NCBI GenBank assembly: GCA_016926475.1
Contig: JAFGON010000050.1
Coordinates: forward strand, 1-39,389
DNA from: a candidate division WOR-3 bacterium
GTDB taxonomy: Bacteria > SDB-A
Length of the DNA: 39,389 bases
Direction of reading: 5' to 3'
A program made the position numbers and the translations under genes. Positions 15,936 through 23,205 of this stretch are shown here, one piece after another (the first letter of the stretch is position 1; every line of letters starts with the position of its first letter). Under the pieces are notes generated by a model that saw only the letters and a list, made by a program, of their open reading frames with translations, made no database searches and was not told the DNA's origin.

Positions 15936-15953
15936 GTGAAAATGTCTCGCTGA
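15936..15953 (+). other. Five-codon leader ORF with its own Shine-Dalgarno
   Basis: AAGGAG at 15925-15930 is placed five bases before GTG AAA ATG TCT CGC TGA. The ORF ends 22 bases before the ATG of the flavin reductase-rubredoxin gene, whose own site (GAGAG) is weaker. It could be a leader peptide that couples translation or a chance match; nothing in the peptide (VKMSR) suggests an attenuator. Confidence 0.25.
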
Positions 15954-15975
15954 CGATCTATAAATAGAGAGTTTT

Positions 15976-16662
15976 ATGGATACTAAATGCTTTTACAAAT
16001 TGAATTACGGTGTTTATGTAGCCGCCACAAAATTTGACCAGAAATTAAACGGTCAAATTGTAAACACATGCTTTCAAATTACCTCAGACCCTCCGAAAAT
16101 CGCCTTGAGCATAAACAAAAATAACCTCACCCATGAATATATAATGCATAGCAGAGTTTTGTCTTTGTCGGTTCTTTCGGAAAAAACACCGATGACTTTT
16201 ATAGGCAGGTTTGGTTTTAAAAGCGGAAGGGATATTGATAAATTCCAGGGCGTAAATTACAAAATCGGTAAACTTGGTGTACCTATCGTCCTCGACTTCA
16301 CTACGGGTTATTTTGAAGTTGAAATAGTGGATGAACTCGACGTCGGAAGTCATACTCTTTTTATCGGACGAGTAGTGGACGCCCAGGAGTGCAGCGAAGA
16401 TGAGTCAATGTCCTATAATTATTATCGAGAGGTGAAAAAAGGGCGTTCGCCTAAATCAGCTCCTACGTACATCATTGAGGAAAAAACAAAGGAGGAAAAA
16501 ATGAAAAAATGGGTATGCGATGTCTGTGGTTATGTCTACGATCCTGAAACTGGCGACCCGGATTCAAATATTGCACCTGGTACTGCTTTTGAAGATATTC
16601 CCGAGGATTGGGTCTGCCCCGTCTGCGGTGCCGACAAAAAATCTTTTTCACCACAAGAATGA
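15976..16662 (+). CDS. hrb: High-molecular-weight rubredoxin: flavin reductase-rubredoxin fusion
   Basis: This is a 228-residue two-domain electron carrier. Residues about 1-155 are a flavin reductase-like FMN-binding split barrel ([40 protein letters not shown]). A charged linker (156-175) precedes a complete rubredoxin at 176-228, with iron ligands C181, C184, C214 and C217 in CDVCGY and CPVCGA. The same architecture is known in Moorella Hrb, which passes electrons from NAD(P)H to flavodiiron protein FprA for nitric oxide or oxygen reduction. Its position ahead of desulfoferrodoxin and ferritin fits a role as electron donor to superoxide reductase. The linker DNA contains a strong internal ribosome binding site, so free rubredoxin may also be made. 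Confidence 0.9.
   Translation: MDTKCFYKLNYGVYVAATKFDQKLNGQIVNTCFQITSDPPKIALSINKNNLTHEYIMHSRVLSLSVLSEKTPMTFIGRFGFKSGRDIDKFQGVNYKIGKLGVPIVLDFTTGYFEVEIVDELDVGSHTLFIGRVVDAQECSEDESMSYNYYREVKKGRSPKSAPTYIIEEKTKEEKMKKWVCDVCGYVYDPETGDPDSNIAPGTAFEDIPEDWVCPVCGADKKSFSPQE
16488..16503 (+). promoter_or_regulatory. Internal ribosome binding site and ATG for a free rubredoxin
   Basis: Within the fusion gene, AAAGGAGG (16488-16495) lies five bases before an in-frame ATG at 16501. Translation from there to 16662 gives a 53-residue protein, the length of an ordinary rubredoxin, beginning [10 protein letters not shown] exactly as stand-alone rubredoxins do. The site is encoded by the Lys/Glu linker codons. Both products would share one reading frame. 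Confidence 0.6.
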
Positions 16663-16674
16663 CAGGAGGTAAAA

Positions 16675-17055
16675 ATGACTCAAAGATCCCAAATTTACAA
16701 ATGCGATATCTGCGGGAATATTGTTGAAGTTCTTCACCCCGGAGCCGAAGCTCTTGTCTGTTGCGGTCAACCCATGAAAATCAAGAGTGAACTGACAAAA
16801 GAAGGTGCTGGAGAAAAACATGTCCCGGTGGTAGAAAAGTCCGGCGGGAAGGTAAAAGTTAAAGTCGGATCTGTCGCCCATCCCATGGAAGACAAACACT
16901 ATATTGAATGGATAGAGGTACAGTGCGGGGACAAAATCTGCAAGAAATACTTGAAACCAGGGGACTCTCCTGAAACTGAGTTCGAAGACTGCCCTGACGG
17001 AGAAATAACAGCGAGAGAATACTGCAACGTGCACGGACTTTGGTCCATTAAATAG
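16675..17055 (+). CDS. dfx: Desulfoferrodoxin (two-iron superoxide reductase)
   Basis: This 126-residue protein is of typical length and reduces superoxide to hydrogen peroxide without making oxygen. Residues 1-36 form the desulforedoxin domain with the FeS4 centre I ligands C10, C13, C29 and C30. The catalytic centre II ligands are H49 (EKHVPV), H69 (AHPM), H75 (DKHYIEW), and C117 and H120 in the terminal CNVHG. K48 next to H49 is the conserved active-site lysine. AGGAGG precedes the ATG, 12 bases after the rubredoxin stop. Reduced rubredoxin is the known electron donor, which fits the gene order. Confidence 0.97.
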   Translation: MTQRSQIYKCDICGNIVEVLHPGAEALVCCGQPMKIKSELTKEGAGEKHVPVVEKSGGKVKVKVGSVAHPMEDKHYIEWIEVQCGDKICKKYLKPGDSPETEFEDCPDGEITAREYCNVHGLWSIK

Positions 17056-17063
17056 GAGAAAAA

Positions 17064-17552
17064 ATGTTAGACCCCAAAATGCTGAAATCCTTTAACGATC
17101 AAATAAACGCCGAATTGTATTCCGCTTATCTATACCTTTCTATGTCGTCTTACTTCCATGGCCTTAACCTCAAGGGCTTCGCGAACTGGATGAGGGTTCA
17201 GGCGAAGGAAGAACTCGGACACGCCATGAAGATATTCGATCATGTAATCGAAAGAGGAGGAAGAACTGAACTTTCAAAAATCGATACCCCTCCTAAAGAG
17301 TGGTCTTCCATTGTGGAAGTTTTTCAGAAAACAGTCGAGCATGAAAAACATGTCACTTCTTTGATCCACAATCTTGTAAAAACTGCGAGGGAATCCAACG
17401 ACTACGCCTCGGAATTTTTTTTACAGTGGTTCGTGTCAGAACAGGTTGAAGAAGAAGCTTCTGCCCAAGAGATTCTCGACGAAGTTGAGATGATAAAGGA
17501 AACCAAAAACGGAATTTTCATGCTCGATAGAGAGCTTGGAAAGAGAAAGTAA
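17064..17552 (+). CDS. ftnA: Bacterial non-heme ferritin
   Basis: This is a 162-residue four-helix bundle of normal ferritin length. The diiron ferroxidase ligands are visible: E17 (NAELYSAYLY), E50 and H53 (AKEELGHAMKIFDH), with further acidic ligands around EHEKH and EQVEEE. It has no heme-ligating methionine of the bacterioferritin type at the expected place. It stores iron as ferric mineral in 24-mers and removes ferrous iron that would react with the peroxide made by desulfoferrodoxin. The ribosome binding site TAGGAG overlaps the stop of dfx, showing tight coupling. Confidence 0.95.
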   Translation: MLDPKMLKSFNDQINAELYSAYLYLSMSSYFHGLNLKGFANWMRVQAKEELGHAMKIFDHVIERGGRTELSKIDTPPKEWSSIVEVFQKTVEHEKHVTSLIHNLVKTARESNDYASEFFLQWFVSEQVEEEASAQEILDEVEMIKETKNGIFMLDRELGKRK

Positions 17553-17556
17553 AGAG

Positions 17557-18312
17557 ATGAGCCCGACGAAAAAAAGCATACTCGAGATAGAGGGACTCAG
17601 CCTTTCTTTGAACGGCAAGAGTATTTTAAAGGATCTTACTGCAGAGATTTGGCGAGGATACGTTCACGCCATTGTCGGTCCGAACGGAGCCGGAAAATCC
17701 ACTCTCGCAAGCGTAATAATGGGTTTATCGGGATACGGAAATTTCGAAGGTGAAATTTTTTTAAACGGGAAACCTTTGAAGGGACTCGGAATTTACGAAA
17801 GGGCTAAACTCGGATTGACTTTGGCTTGGCAGGAACCCGCGAGGTACGAAGGTCTGATGGTCGGAAATTTCGTGTGCGCTTCAAAGGGAACCGGCAGTGA
17901 TCACAAATACGCTTCGAAAGCTTTGAAAGCTGTCGGGCTCGAACCGAAAGAATACCTGAAGAGGAGCACGGATAAAACTTTGAGCGGAGGCGAGAGAAAA
18001 AAAATTGAACTCGCCTCTATTTTCCTCATGAAACCAAAAATCGCTATCCTCGATGAGCCTGATTCAGGAATAGACGTGGAGTCGCTTCAGAGAATTTTCG
18101 AAATTGTCCTGAAACTAAAAAAAATGGGCACCACGGTGATTATGATAACCCACAGCTTAGAGGTCCTCAGGCATTCAGATCACGCTTTTTTAATGTGTGA
18201 CGGAAGAATTGTCGACAAGGGATCAACCCTGAAAATATCTAGGTATTTTAAGAAAAAATGTGTGCCTTGCAGGCATAAAAACAAACCGGATAGAGGAATT
18301 TATGGAAGATAG
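17557..18312 (+). CDS. sufC: SufC-type Fe-S assembly ATPase (minimal SufCB / SMS type)
   Basis: This 251-residue ABC ATPase has no membrane segment. Walker A is GPNGAGKST at 41-49, the signature is LSGGERKKIE, and Walker B with the SufC-specific ending is ILDEPDSGIDVES. The switch His lies in ITHSLEV. SufC pairs with SufB/D subunits as the scaffold that builds Fe-S clusters; ATP hydrolysis drives the conformational change. I chose the ATG at 17557, four bases after the ferritin stop, because the longer reading uses a TTG inside the ferritin gene. Its last 11 bases overlap the sufB start. No sufS, sufU, sufE or second sufB/D copy is in the window. Confidence 0.93.
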   Translation: MSPTKKSILEIEGLSLSLNGKSILKDLTAEIWRGYVHAIVGPNGAGKSTLASVIMGLSGYGNFEGEIFLNGKPLKGLGIYERAKLGLTLAWQEPARYEGLMVGNFVCASKGTGSDHKYASKALKAVGLEPKEYLKRSTDKTLSGGERKKIELASIFLMKPKIAILDEPDSGIDVESLQRIFEIVLKLKKMGTTVIMITHSLEVLRHSDHAFLMCDGRIVDKGSTLKISRYFKKKCVPCRHKNKPDRGIYGR

Positions 18313-19234
18313 GGCGATTCAACTTTTTTCAGAGACAGGACAGGATATTGAAGACCTTACCAACCCAAACGTCGCGCATCTGATTATCAACAACGATAAA
18401 GTGGTAAGTAAAAATGATGTCGAAGGGCTTTCGGTCAAGACCTATGGAATAGAAAACGGGGTTCACATTGTTTTGAATCTTTATCCGGGGATAATCATAG
18501 AAAGACCTGTTCATTTATGCTTTGGAATGCTTTTGGAAAACGGGATACAGAACATACAGATGGAGACAGTTATCGGTGAAGGTTCATCGATAAATGTCCT
18601 CTCTCATTGCGTTTTTCCGAACGCTGTTGATATTCAGCATATAATGAACAATAGGATAAAACTCGAAAAAAAAGCAGTTTTTAGATATTATGAAAGGCAT
18701 GTTCACAGCGAAAACAGCGGAATGAGGATCGTTCCGAAATCATATATAGATTTGGCGGAAGGGGCGAGGTTTGCTTCTGAATTTGTCCTTTTGAAGGGAC
18801 GGGCTGGAACTGTTGACGTCGAGTACGAGGCTAAATGCGGTGCGAATTCGGTCGTCGAGATGTTGACGAGAATAAGCGGCAGAGGCGACGATAAAATCTC
18901 GATAAAAGAGACTGGGTTGCTCGAAGGACAAAATTCAAGAGGCGTGCTAAAAACCAAAATCGCTCTCAGGGACAATTCCCGTGCTGATGTCTTCAACAAA
19001 CTCATAGCGCAGGCAGCTATGGCGCGAGGGCACGTTGACTGCAAAGAAATCGTAATGGACCAAGCGATAGCCAACGCAGTTCCAATAGTTGAAGTAAGAC
19101 ATCCAAAGGCTCATGTAACCCACGAAGCTTCTATTGGAAGTGTCGACAACAAACAACTTGAAACTTTGATGTCAAGAGGCATGACAGAGGAATCCGCAGA
19201 AGAACTGATAATTGGAGGTTTGCTTTCCGGATGA
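18302..19234 (+). CDS. sufB: SufB/SufD-like Fe-S assembly scaffold (SmsB-like)
   Basis: This 310-residue protein is shorter than SufB (about 480) and SufD (about 420). It keeps the SufBD right-handed beta-helix core and the C-terminal signature: VEVRHPKAHVTHEASIGSVD, then LMSRGMTEESAEELIIGGLL, where SufC docks. The short form with an adjacent SufC matches the two-gene minimal SMS type described for anaerobic bacteria and archaea. GAGGAATTT precedes the ATG at 18302, which lies inside the sufC 3' end; a GTG at 18260 would be longer but is not needed. Few Cys are present (C in LCFGM, SHCVF, AKCGA, VDCKE), so cluster ligands could include His and acidic residues. Confidence 0.88.
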   Translation: MEDRAIQLFSETGQDIEDLTNPNVAHLIINNDKVVSKNDVEGLSVKTYGIENGVHIVLNLYPGIIIERPVHLCFGMLLENGIQNIQMETVIGEGSSINVLSHCVFPNAVDIQHIMNNRIKLEKKAVFRYYERHVHSENSGMRIVPKSYIDLAEGARFASEFVLLKGRAGTVDVEYEAKCGANSVVEMLTRISGRGDDKISIKETGLLEGQNSRGVLKTKIALRDNSRADVFNKLIAQAAMARGHVDCKEIVMDQAIANAVPIVEVRHPKAHVTHEASIGSVDNKQLETLMSRGMTEESAEELIIGGLLSG

Positions 19235-19593
19235 TATCTGGGAAAAACATCGCTTTGGTTGGGGCTTCAAAGAATAGGGAGAAATTCGGAAATGCCTTAT
19301 TCAGATACCTCAAGATGAGGGGATACAACGTCTATCCGGTCAACAGAAATGGCGGAATTATCGAAAACACAAGGGCTTATCGCACTATAGAGGAATTGCC
19401 TGAAGGTGTGGATCTTGTTGTTTTTGTCGTCCCGAAGAATGAATCTTTTGAGGTTTTGAAAAAGGCGGTCGAATTAGGTCATAAAAAATTTTGGTTTCAG
19501 CCCAATACTTTAGGAAAAGATGCCGAAAAGTATCTCGCCGAGATACCCCATTTGAAATATACCGCTGGAAGATGCATCATGACAGAGACGTAG
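19231..19593 (+). CDS. CoA-binding domain protein (CoA_binding_2 family)
   Basis: This 120-residue single Rossmann domain starts KNIALVGASKNREKFGNALFRYL, continues with GYNVYPVNRNGG and VDLVVFVVPKNESFEVLKKAVELG, and ends PHLKYTAGRCIMTE. That is the YccU-type stand-alone CoA-binding family, related to the N-terminal domain of succinyl-CoA synthetase alpha. Its cellular role is not established. The terminal CIMTE is common to the family (often C-x-x-x-E/H). The ATG overlaps the sufB stop by four bases (ATGA), so it is translated with the Fe-S assembly pair. Confidence 0.9.
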   Translation: MISGKNIALVGASKNREKFGNALFRYLKMRGYNVYPVNRNGGIIENTRAYRTIEELPEGVDLVVFVVPKNESFEVLKKAVELGHKKFWFQPNTLGKDAEKYLAEIPHLKYTAGRCIMTET

Positions 19594-20313
19594 ATGTCTC
19601 TTTTTTTATTGACGGCTCTGATTTCATTGGCAGGAATGTTTTTCACAGCGGAAGACTCAGCTGTTTTTGAAACGACAACAACTGATACCATAGTCGCTCT
19701 GCCGTTTGGCTCAAGCCCAGAGTTTTACTCGAACGGGCTCATCCCTCAGGATTATGAAATACTCGACTCTCTGAGGGTAGATATTAATGGAGACTGCTTG
19801 GAGGAAGAGGTCTATCTGATAAAAAGACGTTTCAGAGACTGGCCTTTTTCCAAGTTTTATCAAATGGAAAGTCGCATATCGGAAAACCACGATGAAGATA
19901 CGATGTCCTGCAGCGTTTTCGTCTTCGGCAGAAAATCCGAACAAGACTCAACCCAGAGTTTTTTATGGGGAGGGTCGCCAATGTTCATACCTTTTATTGC
20001 GATTGAACCCTACGATGCCGAATTAGACGGAGTTTTCGAGATTGCCGCCCTTGAGAGCAGATATTCTCTATGGGAAAAAAATATCGCGACATCTGTGGGA
20101 ATTTGGAAATGGGACGTCTTTGGATTCAGAAAAGTCTGTTCAACTGGAGAAATAAACTTTAACTGCACTGAATTTAAAACTTTTATCAATCTCGATGGAA
20201 CAATGATTTTAGGTTTAAAATATCGATGGGTGCATGAAAATAAAAAACATGGCGACTCTGGTAACGGGGTTGAAGGGATAAAAACTAAAAGAGCTAAACC
20301 CTTTCGGTTTTGA
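19594..20313 (+). CDS. Hypothetical exported protein
   Basis: I do not recognise this 239-residue protein. The N-terminus (SLFLLTALISLAGMFFTAEDS) looks like a signal peptide with cleavage near residue 18-20. The segment LRVDINGDCLEEEVYLIKRR resembles the D-x-N-x-D-x-x-x-E calcium loop of FG-GAP/VCBS-like repeats, and IEPYDAELDGVFEIAALESRY and INLDGTMILGLKYRW have similar flavour, so a beta-propeller-like fold is possible. Its ATG directly follows the stop of the CoA-binding gene with no separate promoter visible, which puts an exported protein at the end of a cytoplasmic Fe-S/oxygen defence operon. A weak A/T-rich stretch follows the stop. Confidence 0.6.
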   Translation: MSLFLLTALISLAGMFFTAEDSAVFETTTTDTIVALPFGSSPEFYSNGLIPQDYEILDSLRVDINGDCLEEEVYLIKRRFRDWPFSKFYQMESRISENHDEDTMSCSVFVFGRKSEQDSTQSFLWGGSPMFIPFIAIEPYDAELDGVFEIAALESRYSLWEKNIATSVGIWKWDVFGFRKVCSTGEINFNCTEFKTFINLDGTMILGLKYRWVHENKKHGDSGNGVEGIKTKRAKPFRF

Positions 20314-20366
20314 AAATTTATGCAATGCAAATGTATGATTGAACTCCGAAGGGTATGACATAGTCT

Positions 20367-20394
20367 TTGAAAAAAAAATAAACTGTAATAAAAT
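20367..20394 (+). promoter_or_regulatory. Candidate promoter of the DUF3160-PAP2 pair
   Basis: TTGAAA (20367-20372) and TAAAAT (20389-20394) are separated by 16 bases. The leader to the ATG at 20520 would be about 120 bases, with no evident riboswitch. Motif evidence only. Confidence 0.35.
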
Positions 20395-20519
20395 ACTAAT
20401 GTGAGGTGAGTTGTCAAAGAAACACTTATCGCGGATTGAGATGTTTTTTTCGTAAATTCGGAGGAATTAAAAAAGAAAATTTTACACGTGGCCTTGTCAC
20501 CCGTAGAGGAGGAGACGTT

Positions 20520-22535
20520 ATGTCAGTTAAAATTTCTGTCGCCATTTACGCTTTTGTTGTCTTTCCCGCTTTTTTATGGGCTGGTTTCGACATTTCAGAT
20601 TCCATACCAGAGACTTATCAGGGTGTTGATTTTAACTACCCTTTGAACCCTGGACAAATTCAGTTTCTCGAGTTAGCACATCTGAATCAGAGGGCGGTGA
20701 ATTATTTAAGCCAAAACGGTTTTGTAGTCGTTCCAGACGACTACAAAGATTTCTACATGCTGTATGAAAATTTCAAGTATGATTCAATACCGTCCTACGT
20801 GACAGCAGACGCCATGCTCAACACTTATCACATTGTATTCAACAAGATCATCAGAGATTTGGAAGACAGATTCTTGAGAGAAAGACTCACAGAATTGACA
20901 AAAGACCTTTGCAAAACAGCTCGAGAAAAGTACATGGAATTCAAAGGCACTGGATTTGAAGATGCGGCTCTCGACGTTTGGGCTTATTTTGAAGTGGCTC
21001 TTTACTTGCTGGAAGAAAAACCTTCCGACTTTCCTGAAGAGATCAAGGATGTAGCTCAGAGCGAGATCGAAATGATAATGCAGGCCAAAGGCATTGGAGT
21101 CTCTGAATTAATGACTATTGGTGAAGATGTGTACCAGGAAGATTACAGCCAATACAAACCGAGAGGACACTATGAAGGAAAACCCGAAAGGGAGAGATAC
21201 TTCAGGGCGATGATGTGGTATGGAAGAATAGCTTTCAACACCGGCAAGATGGACGGATTGAGAAGGACAATTATTTTCGCTTCCATCATGTCCGATTCAG
21301 AACACGGCTTTGTTGAAAGATGGCAAGAAATAACTTCGCCGATAGAATATTTTGTCGGAGGTACGAAAGAAATTACTGTTTCTGACATAGATCCGATATT
21401 CGAAAAGGTATACGGTGAAAACCCGAGGACGGAAGAGGTTTTGAGACTTACGAAGATTTCTGAATTCGCCCTGGAAATAAAGGAAATTTCAAAATGCCAA
21501 GACCTGCCATTTAGAGTTGAGGAGGAGCATCTCTTCAAGTTTATGGGTCAAAAATTTGTCCTCGACACGGAAATTTACAGGAAACTGGTGTTTGAAGCAG
21601 TTGGGACTCTCGATAATCCGCGTGATCTCCCAAAAGCACTCGATGTCTTCGCGGTTTTTGGGAATGAACAGGCTCTGGAGATACTCGAAAGAGATGGAGA
21701 CACTGAATTTTTGAATTACTCCAAGAACATTGAAAAACTGAGAACAATCGCTCAAAGTATGACGAGACAGAATTGGGAAAGAGACGTATACACCTATTGG
21801 CTGTTTGTCCTAAAAACTTACACCAGAGACAAAGGAGCTTCTTACCCGTCTTACATGAGAAAACTGTCTTGGCTTTTCAGAAACCTCTACGCCGCGCTCG
21901 CCAGTTACACCGAACTGAAACACGACACAATTCTCTACGCGAACCAGGTAATGGCTGAAAGCGGTGAAGACATACCTTTTGAAAAATATCTCTGCAGTGT
22001 CGAACCCGATCCGGTTTTCTTTTTTTCTCTTTTAAACCTCATAGGTTTGACAGAAGAAGCACTTGAAAAAACAGGTTGCGAGATGGATGACTCCAAAACT
22101 CTTCTTTCAAATCTTGAAGACGAGACAAGTCTTCTAGCCGGTATCGCTCTGAAAGAGCTGAGGGGAGAGGAACTCGAATACGAAGAATTCGATATTCTCT
22201 ATTATTTCGGAGGTTGGCTTGAATGGATGGTTTTCGAATCAGCCGACGACAGAGCGGGAAGCCCTGACTACGAATGGGCAGGAGTGGTCGCGGACATAGC
22301 AACAGATCCAAACGGAAGAGTACTGGAAGAGGCTACTGGGAAGATATTCAGGATATATGTAGTGATACCAGGAAAAGGCGGTCGTCCTCAAATCGCAGGC
22401 GGGGGGGTTTACTCATACTATGAATTTCCATGGCCGATTTATGACAGGTTGACGGATTCAAAATGGAGAAAAATGCTCAAGGAGAATTCGGAGCCATCAA
22501 GACCGTGGTGGTCTGAATCTTTTATTGTGGAATGA
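20520..22535 (+). CDS. DUF3160 family secreted protein
   Basis: This is a 671-residue protein of the DUF3160 family, whose function is unknown. A signal peptide covers about 1-21 (VAIYAFVVFPAFLWA). Recognisable segments are YVTADAMLNTYHIVFNKI near 100, EDYSQYKPRGHYEGKPERERYFRAMMWYGR near 205-235, which is the strongest family marker, and QNWERDVYTYWLFVLKTY near 420. The C-terminal part contains VVADIATDPNGRVLEEATGKIFRIYVVIPG and ends with an aromatic, beta-rich VYSYYEFPWPIYDRLTDSKWR. The ATG at 20520 has AGGAGGAG six bases upstream; the frame extends to a GTG at 20406 but would not have a signal peptide at its N-terminus. The stop overlaps the PAP2 start by four bases. Confidence 0.85.
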   Translation: MSVKISVAIYAFVVFPAFLWAGFDISDSIPETYQGVDFNYPLNPGQIQFLELAHLNQRAVNYLSQNGFVVVPDDYKDFYMLYENFKYDSIPSYVTADAMLNTYHIVFNKIIRDLEDRFLRERLTELTKDLCKTAREKYMEFKGTGFEDAALDVWAYFEVALYLLEEKPSDFPEEIKDVAQSEIEMIMQAKGIGVSELMTIGEDVYQEDYSQYKPRGHYEGKPERERYFRAMMWYGRIAFNTGKMDGLRRTIIFASIMSDSEHGFVERWQEITSPIEYFVGGTKEITVSDIDPIFEKVYGENPRTEEVLRLTKISEFALEIKEISKCQDLPFRVEEEHLFKFMGQKFVLDTEIYRKLVFEAVGTLDNPRDLPKALDVFAVFGNEQALEILERDGDTEFLNYSKNIEKLRTIAQSMTRQNWERDVYTYWLFVLKTYTRDKGASYPSYMRKLSWLFRNLYAALASYTELKHDTILYANQVMAESGEDIPFEKYLCSVEPDPVFFFSLLNLIGLTEEALEKTGCEMDDSKTLLSNLEDETSLLAGIALKELRGEELEYEEFDILYYFGGWLEWMVFESADDRAGSPDYEWAGVVADIATDPNGRVLEEATGKIFRIYVVIPGKGGRPQIAGGGVYSYYEFPWPIYDRLTDSKWRKMLKENSEPSRPWWSESFIVE

Positions 22536-23149
22536 ACTTTCTGCCTTTCGGTATAGATTTAACGTTGCTCGAAGTTTTAAACAGATACTTGCACAGTGTT
22601 CCATTGGACTATACTTTCTGCTTTTTTTCCGACGAAAGGTCTTCTTTGATACCAATTTTCCTGTCTCTTGTTTTTTTTCTGAAAAAATATCGGGAAAAAG
22701 GGGCTATTCTTTTCGTATTCGCCCTTTTAGCTGTCGGACTATCCGATTTTTTAGGGGCTGAAATTTTCAAAACCTTGTTTTCAAGACCCAGGCCCTGCCA
22801 AGAAATTGGAGGGCTTTTTTATTTTGATAAAGATTCCTCGCAATGGCTTGTTACCGACGGTATAAAGAACTTTAAATCTTCTTCGTCTTTTGTCTCAAAT
22901 CATGCTTCGAACTCTTTCGCTTTTTCACTTTTTTCTTCATTCTATTTTAAAAAACTTGCACCTTTTTATATTTTAGCCGCTTTGTTGGTCGGGGTTTCGA
23001 GGATTTACACTGGTGTTCATTATCCTTCGGACGTAATCGCCGGATTTTCTCTAGGAGCTTTATGCGCATTCTTTTCCAAATGGGCTCTTGAATCTCTACA
23101 GAAAACAGGTTTTTTGAAAGTTTGTCCGTTGATTTTTAAGAAGAGGTAA
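22532..23149 (+). CDS. PAP2-family membrane phosphatase
   Basis: This 205-residue integral membrane protein has about five or six helices. It contains the three PAP2 motifs: KTLFSRPRP (KX6RP), SFVSNHASNSFAFS (the P-S-G-H position reads S-N-H), and SRIYTGVHYPSDVIAG (SRX5HX3D). The catalytic His residues are therefore present. Family members remove phosphate from undecaprenyl pyrophosphate, phosphatidic acid or lipid A; the class here is unresolved. The long loop between motifs 1 and 2 (EIGGLFYFDKDSSQW and following) resembles lipid A or undecaprenyl phosphatases that act on the periplasmic side. Its ATG overlaps the stop of the DUF3160 gene. Confidence 0.88.
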   Translation: MNFLPFGIDLTLLEVLNRYLHSVPLDYTFCFFSDERSSLIPIFLSLVFFLKKYREKGAILFVFALLAVGLSDFLGAEIFKTLFSRPRPCQEIGGLFYFDKDSSQWLVTDGIKNFKSSSSFVSNHASNSFAFSLFSSFYFKKLAPFYILAALLVGVSRIYTGVHYPSDVIAGFSLGALCAFFSKWALESLQKTGFLKVCPLIFKKR

Positions 23150-23157
23150 ACTATCAT
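23129..23157 (+). promoter_or_regulatory. Candidate promoter of the ferredoxin-aldehyde oxidoreductase operon
   Basis: TTGATT (23129-23134) and TATCAT (23152-23157) are 17 bases apart; the -10 is identical to that of the thi operon. The -35 lies at the end of the PAP2 gene. A leader of about 40 bases carries GGGAGGGAG before the ATG at 23206. Confidence 0.45.
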
Positions 23158-23205
23158 ATTAGAAAATTTACTATAACTATAAGCCAAAGGGAGGGAGTAA
23201 AAGGC

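Noticed and set aside
20406-20519. N-terminal extension of the DUF3160 gene to an upstream GTG
   Set aside because: The ATG at 20520 has AGGAGGAG at good distance and is followed directly by a signal peptide; the extension is Arg-rich and would bury it.
22525-22761. Plus-strand 78-codon ORF overlapping the PAP2 gene start
   Set aside because: It is in another frame of the PAP2 coding region, which carries all three catalytic motifs.
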